In this document: in pieces, positions 8,234-15,551 of the stretch | Position numbering within the stretch: position 1 is the stretch's first letter | Layout: the number at the start of each line of letters is the position of its first letter | Source: Acidimicrobiia bacterium | GTDB lineage: Bacteria; Actinomycetota; Acidimicrobiia; Spongiisociales; ZC4RG35 | Reading direction: 5' to 3' | DNA length: 64,000 nt | Assembly (NCBI GenBank): GCA_017577575.1 | Contig: PKRG01000013.1 | Span: forward strand, 14,292-78,291 | Notes under the pieces: model-generated | Databases searched by the model: none | What the model saw: the letters and a program-made list of their open reading frames with translations, nothing else | What the model was told of the DNA's origin: nothing | Made by a program: the position numbers and the translations under genes

Positions 8234-9130
8234 ATGGGGGATCAGTCACTCGGTCGCTTGATCAGGAAACGCCGCGAAGCCCTCGGCTTCAGCCAGGCGC
8301 GCCTCGGGGAGCTGGTCGGGCGATCCGCCAGCACCATCCGCAACTGGGAACGGGGCAAGTCCTCGCCGGCGGTCCGAGAAGACGCTGTCGCTCTCGCCGC
8401 CGTCCTCGGTCTCGACGAAGCCGAGGTGCTCCAGGCGGCGGGCTTCGACGTGGGCGGTTCGGAGGACCGTCCCACGGTCGAATCGGAGGACCGTCCCACG
8501 GTCGAAGAAGCGTACGCCTCGCTGGCCCCGAAGGACCCGCCGCCGGACACCCCCGCCTCCGCCCCGGCCGACGCCCCGGCTCCGGCCGCCGAGCCGACCG
8601 TACCCGCCGACCAGCCAGCGGCACCCGCCCCGAAGTCGGACGTGGCGCCCGACGTCCCACTCCCCGCCGCCGAGGTGCCCGACGTGGTCGTGGAGCCCGA
8701 TGGGCAAGAGCCGCCAGTCGCCGCCGCCAGGCCCCTGCGCTCCTTCTTCGAGGAGGCCTCCGAGGAGGCACCCACTGCCGCCGGCGCCGCCTCCCGGCGC
8801 CGCGACCGCCCGTCCCCCTCACATCTGCGGCCGCGACGTCCCGAGGCGGTAACGTCGACATCGGAGCGGGCCACGGAGCGCAGCACGGAGACGAAGAGCC
8901 CATCGCAGACCCTCGGCCGGGCGGCACCGCCGACCGTGCTCGAGGTCGCCCCGCCCGAAGAGCCGTCCTACATCGAAGACCCCGAGGAGCGGCAGCGGTA
9001 CCGCGCCCGGTACGTGGCCACCGCCGCGCTCATGGTGTTCCTCTTGATCGTGCTCATCTGGTCGTTCGACCGGGCCGTCGACGCCCTCGGGGCGATGTGG
9101 AACGACTTCATCGGCTCGCTCGACCTCTGA
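8234..9130 (+). CDS. membrane-anchored XRE-family HTH protein
   Basis: A 298-residue protein. Residues about 6-62 form a Cro/C1-type helix-turn-helix (LIRKRREALGFSQARLGELVGRSASTIRNWERGKSSPAV). A long Pro/Ala/Glu-rich disordered linker follows to about residue 250. A single transmembrane segment (VATAALMVFLLIVLIWSF) lies near residues 261-279, followed by a tail of about 18 residues. This layout recalls RodZ, which couples an HTH to the membrane in cell-shape control, but the RodZ C-terminal DUF4115 domain is missing, so I do not assign that name. The start of the linker contains a perfect 24-bp tandem duplication. It lies just upstream of an ECF sigma/anti-sigma pair in the same direction, so a regulatory role at the membrane is plausible. 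Confidence 0.75.
   Translation: MGDQSLGRLIRKRREALGFSQARLGELVGRSASTIRNWERGKSSPAVREDAVALAAVLGLDEAEVLQAAGFDVGGSEDRPTVESEDRPTVEEAYASLAPKDPPPDTPASAPADAPAPAAEPTVPADQPAAPAPKSDVAPDVPLPAAEVPDVVVEPDGQEPPVAAARPLRSFFEEASEEAPTAAGAASRRRDRPSPSHLRPRRPEAVTSTSERATERSTETKSPSQTLGRAAPPTVLEVAPPEEPSYIEDPEERQRYRARYVATAALMVFLLIVLIWSFDRAVDALGAMWNDFIGSLDL
8459..8506 (+). repeat. perfect 24-bp tandem duplication inside the HTH gene
   Basis: Two identical 24-bp units at 8459-8482 and 8483-8506 encode SEDRPTVE twice. Each unit contains the inverted repeat GACCGT-CCC-ACGGTC. The complete identity suggests a recent in-frame duplication or variable copy number. Confidence 0.85.
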
Positions 9131-9160
9131 GCTCGCCGAACCGCCCGCCCGCCCCGTGCG

Positions 9161-9166
9161 TAGTGT
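9161..9166 (+). promoter_or_regulatory. -10 box of ECF sigma gene
   Basis: TAGTGT ends 6 nt before the ATG at 9173, the geometry of a leaderless transcript. Confidence 0.4.
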
Positions 9167-9172
9167 CGGGGT

Positions 9173-9703
9173 ATGACCAGGCGGCTGATGGACCGGTTCC
9201 GCCGGGGCGATCACGAGGCCGTCCGGGAGTTGTACGACCTCTACAGTCGGCCGGTGTTCGCGATCGCCTTGCGTTCCCTCGGCGACCGCGTCCTCGCCGA
9301 AGAGGTGGTGCAGCAGACATTCGTCAACGCGTGGCGGGCGGCATCCCGCTTCGACCCGGATCTGGACCCGGCCCCCTGGCTGTACGCCATCGCCCGCAGA
9401 GTGGCGGTCGACGTGTACCGCCGGGAGAGGCGGCACCGGGAAGGACGGCGTGAGGAGACCGACATGGCGGTGCTGCCGCCGTCCTTCGAGGGCCTGTGGG
9501 AGGTGTGGGAGGTGCGGGCCGCCGTCGATGGTCTGCCGAAGGACGAACGAGAGGTGATCGAGGCGACGTTCTACCGACAGCTCACCCATTCCGAAGCTGC
9601 CGCCGAGCTGGGCATCCCGCTCGGCACCGTCAAGTCGCGGTCGCACCGCGCCTTCCGGCGCCTCGCCGGGTTCTTGGACCATCTGGGAACGGAGACGGCA
9701 TGA
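9173..9703 (+). CDS. ECF RNA polymerase sigma factor
   Basis: Extracytoplasmic-function sigma factor of 176 residues, the usual ECF length, with only regions 2 and 4. Region 2 is LMDRFRRGDHEAVRELYDLYSRPVFAIALRSLGDRVLAEEVVQQTFVNAWRAASRFDP..., ending with the -10-recognition helix PWLYAIARRVAVDVYRRERR. Region 4.2 is the HTH LTHSEAAAELGIPLGTVKSRSHRAFRRL. No C-terminal extension is present. The ATG at 9173 follows TAGTGT by 6 nt. Its stop overlaps the next gene by 4 nt (ATGA), and that gene encodes a zinc-finger anti-sigma factor, the normal control partner. The inducing signal and target promoter cannot be read from the sequence. Confidence 0.92.
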   Translation: MTRRLMDRFRRGDHEAVRELYDLYSRPVFAIALRSLGDRVLAEEVVQQTFVNAWRAASRFDPDLDPAPWLYAIARRVAVDVYRRERRHREGRREETDMAVLPPSFEGLWEVWEVRAAVDGLPKDEREVIEATFYRQLTHSEAAAELGIPLGTVKSRSHRAFRRLAGFLDHLGTETA

Positions 9704-10329
9704 GCTGCGCGGAGATCCTCGAAGCCGTGGCCCGGGGCCGTGCCGACGACCCCTCCGTCGCCAACCACCTGGCGGTGTGCCCCGACTGCCGGGCGCGGGC
9801 GGAATCCGCCCGGGCGCTCGGTCGCTACCTGGCGGACCCGGTCATGTGGGAAGAGCCCTCGCCCGTCCTGGCGGACCGGGTCCTGTCAGCCATCGACACC
9901 GAGTCGGGGAGGAAAGACCGGCCTCCGAGGTGGTGGAAGCTGGCGGGGGCCGTCGCCGTGTTGTGCGCCCTCGTCGCCGGGGGGTGGACGTGGGCCAACC
10001 GCCCCGACTGGACGGTCGAGCTGGCCCCCGGTCCCTCCGCTCCGCAGGCGGGGGGAGTGGTCAAGGGCTGGAACCAGCCCCACGGGACCCGCATGGTGCT
10101 GGAGGTGTGGGGCCTCGACCCCGCCGACGACGGCAGCTACTACGAGCTGTGGCTGACGGCGCCCGACGGGCGCCACGTGTCGGCGGGGACGTTCCGGGAC
10201 TCCGGCCGATTCGAGGTGGTCGCCGGGGTGCGGCGCTCCGACTTCCCCCGCATCTGGGTGACCCTCGAGCCCGCCGACGACGATCCCGGGCCCACCTCCC
10301 GGACGGTGCTCGACCTCCCCGACGCCTGA
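9700..10329 (+). CDS. zinc-finger (ZAS) anti-sigma factor with RskA-like domain
   Basis: Membrane-bound negative regulator of the upstream sigma factor. The 209-residue protein has an N-terminal ZAS-type motif H23-x3-C27-x2-C30 (HLAVCPDC) in a helical cytoplasmic domain. One transmembrane segment (LAGAVAVLCALVAGGWTWA) lies near residues 87-105. The extracytoplasmic domain resembles anti-sigma-K factor RskA (WNQPHGTRMVLEVWGLDPADDGSYYELWL...GTFRDSGRFEVVAG), probably a signal-sensing beta domain. The ATG overlaps the sigma stop codon, so the two proteins are likely made in fixed ratio. By family knowledge, release of the sigma factor would need regulated proteolysis; no protease gene is adjacent. 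Confidence 0.88.
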   Translation: MSCAEILEAVARGRADDPSVANHLAVCPDCRARAESARALGRYLADPVMWEEPSPVLADRVLSAIDTESGRKDRPPRWWKLAGAVAVLCALVAGGWTWANRPDWTVELAPGPSAPQAGGVVKGWNQPHGTRMVLEVWGLDPADDGSYYELWLTAPDGRHVSAGTFRDSGRFEVVAGVRRSDFPRIWVTLEPADDDPGPTSRTVLDLPDA

Positions 10330-10358
10330 AAAGGGTTTCGGTTCCGGCGCCTTCGTGC

Positions 10359-10364
10359 CACAAT
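10359..10364 (+). promoter_or_regulatory. -10 box of short-peptide element
   Basis: CACAAT at 10359-10364, with TTTCGG 17 nt upstream as a weak -35. A transcript from here would begin near 10371, just ahead of the strong ribosome-binding site. Confidence 0.35.
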
Positions 10365-10394
10365 GACCTCACCAGAGAAAGGAGGTGGTCCTAC

Positions 10395-10439
10395 TTGCAT
10401 AGTTGTTTCTTTGGGACTCTGGAGGTGGCCGAGCGCTGA
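10395..10439 (+). CDS. 14-residue peptide (or start of UGA-recoded small protein)
   Basis: TTG at 10395 lies at normal spacing behind the very strong ribosome-binding site at 10375-10390. The peptide LHSCFFGTLEVAER (first residue read as Met) ends at UGA 10437-10439. A GTG follows at once and the same frame stays open for 99 more codons, to 10739, with coding-like GC third positions over the first 35 or so. The frame then reads through the terminator hairpin into the antisense of the next gene, which argues against the full extension. Either a leader peptide or a selenocysteine/readthrough product is possible. Confidence 0.3.
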   Translation: MHSCFFGTLEVAER

Positions 10440-10615
10440 GTGGCGCGAAGCCTCTTGCGCCGCTCCCTCACTTCGGGTGAGGACGGTGGCGACTCCAACT
10501 CGGACCACCGGCTCTGGGTACTGCGGGAGTGGTCCCACCGCAGCGGACGACGACTCGTAGCGACACCTCGTCACGAGATCGAAGCCGAAGCAATTCCCAC
10601 GGGTCAAAGTCGATC

Positions 10616-10643
10616 GCGGAGGGCGCCTTCGGGCGCCCTCCGC
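10616..10643 (+). terminator. 12-bp hairpin terminator
   Basis: Perfect 12-bp stem (GCGGAGGGCGCC / GGCGCCCTCCGC) with a TTCG tetraloop. There is no T-run after it, as is common in high-GC actinobacteria. It also lies just past the 3' end of the convergent gene at 10673, so it may act in both directions. Confidence 0.6.
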
Positions 10644-10672
10644 CCGCGCCGGCACCTGCGTGTGCGGGGAGG

Positions 10673-11635
10673 TCAGGGGATGTCGGTCGAGAAGCCGTGC
10701 TGGCGGAGCCAGTCGTCGTTGAAGGTCTTGGACAGGTAGCCCCGGCCCGAGTCGGGGATCAGCACCACCACCAGCGCGTCGTGGTCCTCCCGGGCGACGC
10801 GCAGGGCGCCCGCCACCGCCATGCCCCCCGACGGGCCGGTGAGGATGCCCTCCACCCGGGCGAGCTTGCGGGCCATGCCGAACGCCTCGTGGTCGTCGAC
10901 CATCTCCCATCGGTCGATCAGATCCAGGTCGACGGTCTCCGGGTAGAAGTCTTCGCCGACCCCCTCCGTGTAGTACTGGTGGATGTCGCCGTCGGGGCCG
11001 GCGGTGTAGATCGAGCCCTCCGGATCCACGCCCACGATCGTCACGTCGGGGTTCTGCTCCTTCAGGTACCGGGCGGTGCCGGTGATCGTCCCTCCGGTGC
11101 CGACGCCGGCGGCGAAGACGTCGATGGCGCCGTCGGTCTGGGCCCACACCTCCGGACCGGTCGTCGAGTAGTGGGCGAGGGGGTTGTTGGGGTTGGAGTA
11201 CTGGTCGGGAAGGAACGCTCCCGGGATCTCGGCGGCCAGCTTTCGGGCCACGCCGTAGTACGAGTCGGGATCCTCGGGCAGCAGCTCCGTCGGGGTGACG
11301 ATCACCTCCACCCCGTAGGCACGCAGCAGGTCGCGCTTGTCCTGGGAGACCTTGTCCGGGATCGTGCAGATCACTCGATATCCCCGCACCGCCCCCACCA
11401 GGGCCAGCCCCACGCCGGTGTTTCCCGATGTCGGCTCGATGATCGTCCCCCCGGGCCGCAGCTTCCCCTCGCGCTCGGCGGCGTCGATCATCGCCACGGC
11501 GATCCGCTCCTTCACGGAGCCCCCCGGGTTGAAGTACTCGACTTTGGCGACCAGGTTGCCCGGCGGATGGAGGCGACTGAGGCGCACCAGCGGGGTCTGG
11601 CCGATGGTGTCGAGGATCGAGTCGAAGATCTGCAT
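10673..11635 (-). CDS. PLP-dependent cystathionine beta-synthase / cysteine synthase
   Basis: Fold-type II PLP enzyme of 320 residues. It either makes cysteine from O-acetylserine and sulfide or condenses serine with homocysteine. The PLP lysine is K42 in NPGGSVKER, the substrate loop is PTSGNTG, and the phosphate loop is GVGTGGTITG. The blocks GYRVICTIPDKVSQDKRDLLRAYGVEV and YSNPNNPLAHYSTTGPEVW match the actinobacterial cystathionine beta-synthase group better than CysK or CysM. The regulatory CBS-domain pair of full-length synthases is absent, the protein ending soon after the catalytic domain. The specific reaction is therefore uncertain. It is divergent from heme A synthase and convergent on the structured element. 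Confidence 0.85.
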   Translation of the reverse strand: MQIFDSILDTIGQTPLVRLSRLHPPGNLVAKVEYFNPGGSVKERIAVAMIDAAEREGKLRPGGTIIEPTSGNTGVGLALVGAVRGYRVICTIPDKVSQDKRDLLRAYGVEVIVTPTELLPEDPDSYYGVARKLAAEIPGAFLPDQYSNPNNPLAHYSTTGPEVWAQTDGAIDVFAAGVGTGGTITGTARYLKEQNPDVTIVGVDPEGSIYTAGPDGDIHQYYTEGVGEDFYPETVDLDLIDRWEMVDDHEAFGMARKLARVEGILTGPSGGMAVAGALRVAREDHDALVVVLIPDSGRGYLSKTFNDDWLRQHGFSTDIP

Positions 11636-11712
11636 CCGCTCAGACTATGCGATGCGAACGGCGGCTTCCGAACCGGTCCGGCTGCGTTTCGGTGTCGCCG
11701 GGGCGTCTCCCA

Positions 11713-11718
11713 TACACT
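11713..11718 (+). promoter_or_regulatory. -10 box of ctaA
   Basis: TACACT ends 6 nt before the ATG at 11725. Confidence 0.45.
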
Positions 11719-11724
11719 CGGCAC

Positions 11725-12621
11725 ATGCACTCGCGGCTCAGCCGTTTCGCCTGGGCGACACTGGCGTTCAACGTCGTCGTGATCCTCGTCGGGGCGGTCG
11801 TCCGGGCCACCGGGTCGGGGGCGGGCTGTGGGCCGTCGTGGCCGACCTGTCACGGCCAGATGATCCCCGCCCTCTCCGGCGACACCGCCGTCGAGTACAC
11901 GCATCGGGCGGTGTCCGGCATCGCCCTCGTCATGGTCGGCGTCCTCGTCGTCTGGGTTCTGCGCCGCGTCCCCCGACCTCACCAGGCGCGGCGGGCGGCG
12001 GTCCTGTCCGGGGTGGCGATCGTCGTCGAAGCCCTGATCGGGGCGGCAATCGTGCTCTTCGAGTGGGTGGCCGACGACGCCTCGGTGGCCCGGACGGTGT
12101 CGGTGCCGCTGCATTTGATCAACACCTTCCTGCTGCTCACCGCCCTCACCCTCACCGCCCACCTCCTCGGCGGTGGAGATCCGCTCGCCTCGTCCCGGCA
12201 TCCCCGGACGCGTCGCTGGCTGTATGCCGGTGCCGGCGCCTTCTTGGTGATCGCGGCGACCGGGGGCATCACCGCCCTCGCCGACACCCTCTTCCCCAAG
12301 GACGGGACCGGCTCGGCGGAGGTCGAGCACTTCCTGACCGACCTGCGGATCCTCCATCCCGTCGTCGCCGTGGTGGTGCTCCTCTTCGCCGCATGGGCGC
12401 TCGTGCGGAGGGGGATCGGCGGGCGTACGGTCAGCGCCATCTCCGCCCTCGTGGGCCTCCAGATCCTCACCGGCATCCTCATGATCGCCCTGGAGCTTCC
12501 GCTGTGGCTGCGGATAGCGCACCTGGCCACCGCTGACGCGATGTGGATCGCCTACGTGATCGCCGCTGCCCGCCTCCTCGCCGCCCCGCGGGCCCGGCCA
12601 GCCGAGATCGCCGCGACCTGA
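11725..12621 (+). CDS. ctaA: heme A synthase (COX15/CtaA)
   Basis: Integral membrane enzyme that oxidises the heme O methyl group to the formyl of heme A for aa3-type cytochrome oxidases. The 298-residue protein has about eight hydrophobic segments. The family signature near the N-terminus is VGAVVRATGSGAGCGPSWPTCHG, with the paired Cys of the first extracytoplasmic loop. Heme-ligating His residues occur in EYTHR, PLHLINT, LHPVV and AHLATAD. The ATG at 11725 is chosen because TACACT ends 6 nt before it. The HAD gene starts 1 nt after the stop, so the two are probably co-transcribed. No cytochrome oxidase subunit genes are nearby. Confidence 0.92.
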   Translation: MHSRLSRFAWATLAFNVVVILVGAVVRATGSGAGCGPSWPTCHGQMIPALSGDTAVEYTHRAVSGIALVMVGVLVVWVLRRVPRPHQARRAAVLSGVAIVVEALIGAAIVLFEWVADDASVARTVSVPLHLINTFLLLTALTLTAHLLGGGDPLASSRHPRTRRWLYAGAGAFLVIAATGGITALADTLFPKDGTGSAEVEHFLTDLRILHPVVAVVVLLFAAWALVRRGIGGRTVSAISALVGLQILTGILMIALELPLWLRIAHLATADAMWIAYVIAAARLLAAPRARPAEIAAT

Positions 12622-12622
12622 C

Positions 12623-13288
12623 ATGCTCCCCGACGCCGTCCTGTTCGACCTCTACGACACGCTGGTCGTCTCCGATTGGCGCCGCCACGCCGACTTCGTG
12701 GCCGGGGCCCTGGGCGTGTCTGCGGAGGCGCTGGCAGAGGCCTACCGGGCCCGGCGGGAGAACATCGACCGGGGCCGGACGACCGACGCCGCCGGCCTCC
12801 TGATCGAGGTGGCCGCCCACTGCGGCGTGTCCCTGTCCCCGGAAGGGGCCTCCGAGCTCGCCGCCGCCGAAGCGGAGTTCCTGAGGGGCAACGTCGAGGT
12901 CTACGACGACACTTTCGACGTGATCCGCAGGCTTGCCTTCAACGGGGTGAAGACCGCTGTAGTCTCGAACTGCTCGCCGTCCACCCGCCCGGTGGTGGAC
13001 CACCTCGGCCTCGAATCGGAGGTCGGGGCCGTGGTCCTCTCCTGCGAAGCGGGCATGGCCAAGCCCGACCCCGAGATATTCCGATTCGCCCTCGAGCGGC
13101 TCGGCGCCGATCCGCAGCGCTCGTGGTTCGTCGACGACCGGGGCGACTACCTCGACGGAGCCCGTCGGCTGGGGATGCGCACCGCCCGGATCGCCCGCGG
13201 CCACTCCTTCGGCGAAGACGTCGCCGGCGGCGACCATCCGGTGATCGAGCGGCTCGGCGAGCTGTTCGACCTCTTCGACCTCACCTAG
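12623..13288 (+). CDS. HAD-superfamily (subfamily IA) hydrolase
   Basis: Probable phosphatase or dehalogenase-type hydrolase of 221 residues. Motif I is VLFDLYDTLV (nucleophile Asp and acid/base Asp), motif II is AVVSNCSPS, motif III is the Lys in GMAKPDPEIF, and motif IV is WFVDDRGDYLDGARRLGM. A helical cap between motifs I and II marks subfamily IA. The substrate is unknown; phosphoglycolate, nucleotide or other small phosphates are common in this group. It starts 1 nt after ctaA. Its TAG stop overlaps the opposite-strand stop of the DUF255 gene through a shared CTAG, so there is no room for a terminator between them. Confidence 0.85.
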   Translation: MLPDAVLFDLYDTLVVSDWRRHADFVAGALGVSAEALAEAYRARRENIDRGRTTDAAGLLIEVAAHCGVSLSPEGASELAAAEAEFLRGNVEVYDDTFDVIRRLAFNGVKTAVVSNCSPSTRPVVDHLGLESEVGAVVLSCEAGMAKPDPEIFRFALERLGADPQRSWFVDDRGDYLDGARRLGMRTARIARGHSFGEDVAGGDHPVIERLGELFDLFDLT

Positions 13289-15291
13289 AGCGCCGCCCGC
13301 AGCGCCTCGGCGGTCGAGACCGGGGCGTCGCACACGAAGCGGCGGCACACGTAGGCCAGCGTCTCGGTCGGCCGGCCACGTCCGGCCAGGAGCGGCGGAT
13401 GCGCCGCCGGCGCGGTCGAGTGGGCCACGACCACACCCGGGCGGTACCTCTCCCAGACGACCCGGGACAGCGACTCCGCCTCGGGACCGATCACCGCCAC
13501 CTCCCGCGGCCCGTCGAGCAGGGAGACGAGCACCGAGAGCAGGTGGCCGACGGCGTGGGGCGCCCGCTCGATGATCATCCCCGCCGCCCGGACGGTCGCT
13601 TCGGCTCGCTCCCAGTACGAAGGGTCGCCGGTGTAGGACGAGGCGAGTAACAGCGCCTCGGCGGCGAGGGAGTTGCCGGAGGGCGCCGGGTTGTCGAAGA
13701 CGTCCTTCGGTCGCACGACCAGCCGCTCGCCGTCCTCGGACGTGGTGAAGAACCCGCCGGAAGGATCGGCGAACCGCTCGACGATGGCGTCGACCAGGGC
13801 GATCGCCCGGTCGAACCACTCGGTCTCACCGGTGGTGGCGTAGAGCTCGAACAGGCCCACCGCCATCGCTCCGTGGTCCTCCAGGACGCCGGTCGGGCCC
13901 AGGCGGCCCTTCGCCCAGGAGCGGTGGAGCCGGCCCCCGTCGTCGATCATGTTCTCCACCACGAATCGAGCCGCCCGGCGGGCCGCCTCCGTGTAGCGGG
14001 GTTCGCCGAGGACGGCGCCGGCTTCGGCCAGGGCGCGGATCGCCAGGCCGTTCCAGGCGGCGACCACCTTGTCGTCGAGGCCGGGTCGCACCCGGGACTC
14101 GCGTCGTTCCAGCAGGGCCCCCGCCGCGCGCCTGACCGCCTCGGCCGCTTCCTCCACGCCGAGGCCGAGCTCGTCGGCGACGTCCTGGATCGCCCGGGCG
14201 CGGTGGAGGACGTTCTTTCCCTCGAAGTTCCCCTCGGGAGTGACGCCGAAGTAGGCGGCGGCCACGTCGGCGTCGTCGCCTGTCACGCGGCGGAACTCCT
14301 CGTCGGTCCATGTGTAGTACTTGCCTTCTTCGCCCTCGGAGTCGGCGTCCTCGGCCGAGTAGAAGCCTCCGTCGGGATGCTCCAGGCGGGAGAGCAGGTA
14401 CTCGATGGTGTCGATCGCCACCTCGGTCATCGCCGGGGTCTGGAGCTCGACTCCCGCCCACAGGTACAGGCGCGCCAGCTGGGCGTTGTCGTAGAGCATC
14501 TTCTCGAAGTGGGGCACCAGCCACCGGGCGTCCACCGAGTAGCGGGCGAACCCGCCTCCGAGGTGGTCGCGTATCCCCCCGCCGGCGATGCTCGCCAGCG
14601 TCCTGACCAGCATGTCCCGGGCGCCCTCCGCCCACGGCCGGTCGTGGACCCTGAGCAGGAACTCGAGCACGGGCTGCTGGGGGAACTTGGGGGCGCCCCC
14701 GAAGCCGCCGTGCCTCTGGTCGAATTGGGACGCCAGGGACGCCACCGCCGAGGCGAGGGCCTCTTCTGTCGGCAGGGCGTCGGCAGGCGGGATCCGCTGG
14801 CCGATGGCAGCGGCGACGTTCCTCGCCTGCCGGGCCACGTCGTCGCGTCGGTCCCTCCACGCTTCGGTGACCGCCGTCAGCACCGACCGGAACGACGGCA
14901 GCCCGTGGCGAGGGGTGGGCGGGAAGTAGGTGCCGGTGAAGAACGGGGAGCCGTCGTGGTCGGCGAAGACCGTCATCGGCCAGCCACCGTGCCCGGTCAT
15001 CGCCTGGGTGGCTTCCATGTAGACGGCGTCGACGTCGGGGCGTTCCTCCCGGTCGACCTTGATGTTCACGAAGTCGCGGTTCATCTGCTCGGCCGTCTCC
15101 GGGTCCTCGAACGACTCGTGTGCCATCACGTGGCACCAGTGGCAGGCGGAGTAGCCGATGGAGATGAGCACCGGGACGTCCCGCCGGCGTGCCTCCTCGA
15201 ACGCCTCTTCTCCCCATTCCCACCAGTCGACGGGGTTGTCGGCGTGCTGGAGGAGGTAAGGGGAGGCCGACGCGGCCAGGCGATTGGGCAT
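13285..15291 (-). CDS. DUF255 thioredoxin-domain protein (YyaL/SSP411 family)
   Basis: A 668-residue cytosolic protein of unknown biochemical role. The N-terminal thioredoxin-like domain begins MPNRLAASASPYLLQHADNPVDW and carries the redox motif C50-H-W-C53 in GYSACHWCHVM, followed by REERPDVDAVYM and GGWPMTVF, all hallmarks of the family. The rest is an (alpha/alpha)6-barrel-like region related to N-acylglucosamine epimerases and cellobiose epimerases (PHFEKMLYDNAQLARLYLWA, GGFYSAEDADSEGEEGKYYTW, AAWNGLAIRALAEAG). The ATG at 15291 is preferred over an in-frame TTG three codons upstream. It is divergent from the sigma factor gene and not clearly part of an operon. Confidence 0.9.
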   Translation of the reverse strand: MPNRLAASASPYLLQHADNPVDWWEWGEEAFEEARRRDVPVLISIGYSACHWCHVMAHESFEDPETAEQMNRDFVNIKVDREERPDVDAVYMEATQAMTGHGGWPMTVFADHDGSPFFTGTYFPPTPRHGLPSFRSVLTAVTEAWRDRRDDVARQARNVAAAIGQRIPPADALPTEEALASAVASLASQFDQRHGGFGGAPKFPQQPVLEFLLRVHDRPWAEGARDMLVRTLASIAGGGIRDHLGGGFARYSVDARWLVPHFEKMLYDNAQLARLYLWAGVELQTPAMTEVAIDTIEYLLSRLEHPDGGFYSAEDADSEGEEGKYYTWTDEEFRRVTGDDADVAAAYFGVTPEGNFEGKNVLHRARAIQDVADELGLGVEEAAEAVRRAAGALLERRESRVRPGLDDKVVAAWNGLAIRALAEAGAVLGEPRYTEAARRAARFVVENMIDDGGRLHRSWAKGRLGPTGVLEDHGAMAVGLFELYATTGETEWFDRAIALVDAIVERFADPSGGFFTTSEDGERLVVRPKDVFDNPAPSGNSLAAEALLLASSYTGDPSYWERAEATVRAAGMIIERAPHAVGHLLSVLVSLLDGPREVAVIGPEAESLSRVVWERYRPGVVVAHSTAPAAHPPLLAGRGRPTETLAYVCRRFVCDAPVSTAEALRAAL

Positions 15292-15477
15292 GCCGCCCAA
15301 CCTAGTGGGACGCAGAGGCTTCGCTCAGGGGAGGCGGAAGGCGGCCGGGCCCCGGAAGAACACGTTCATGCAGGGCGGAATACGGGTAGGAGATTCGTGG
15401 TTGAACCTGTCGTCTGCGGGTTACCACCAGGGAGCCGGACCCCCACCGGACAGGCAATATCTGGTGATTTTGGGGGG

Positions 15478-15506
15478 TTCACAAGCAGAAGATTCTCTGG
15501 CATAGT
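15478..15506 (+). promoter_or_regulatory. promoter of the principal-type sigma gene
   Basis: TTCACA (15478-15483), a 17-nt spacer and CATAGT (15501-15506) form the best complete -35/-10 pair seen in the window, in a locally AT-richer stretch. The remaining 15292-15477 interval between the two divergent genes shows nothing else I can name. Confidence 0.6.
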
Positions 15507-15551
15507 GGAAGCCCGGCCCACCGAATCGATCCCCAGGGAGGATTGTCTTTC

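Larger units (their letters stand above)
10371..10643 (+). other. structured short-peptide element with extreme Shine-Dalgarno
   Basis: This 343-nt gap between the anti-sigma gene and the cysteine/cystathionine synthase gene is not empty. At 10375-10390 it carries AGAAAGGAGGTGGTCC, which can pair over 16 nt with the normal 16S rRNA 3' tail (one G-U pair). A TTG start follows at 10395. Further on are hairpins at 10442-10461 (GGCGC/GCGCC, beginning 3 nt after a UGA), 10466-10482 (CCTCAC/GTGAGG) and a CTGCG...CGCAG stem, ending in a strong terminator-like hairpin at 10616-10643. It could be a leader-peptide regulator, a small RNA that also encodes a peptide, or a recoded small gene. I do not recognise the family. 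Confidence 0.45.

Noticed and set aside
8459..8506. CRISPR or phage-like repeat
   Set aside because: Only two immediately adjacent units without spacers, and fully in frame within a coding gene.
10363..10560. 65-codon frame from ATG 10363
   Set aside because: Its ATG overlaps the likely -10 box, so a transcript from there would not include it. The powerful ribosome-binding site lies inside the frame and points to TTG 10395 instead.
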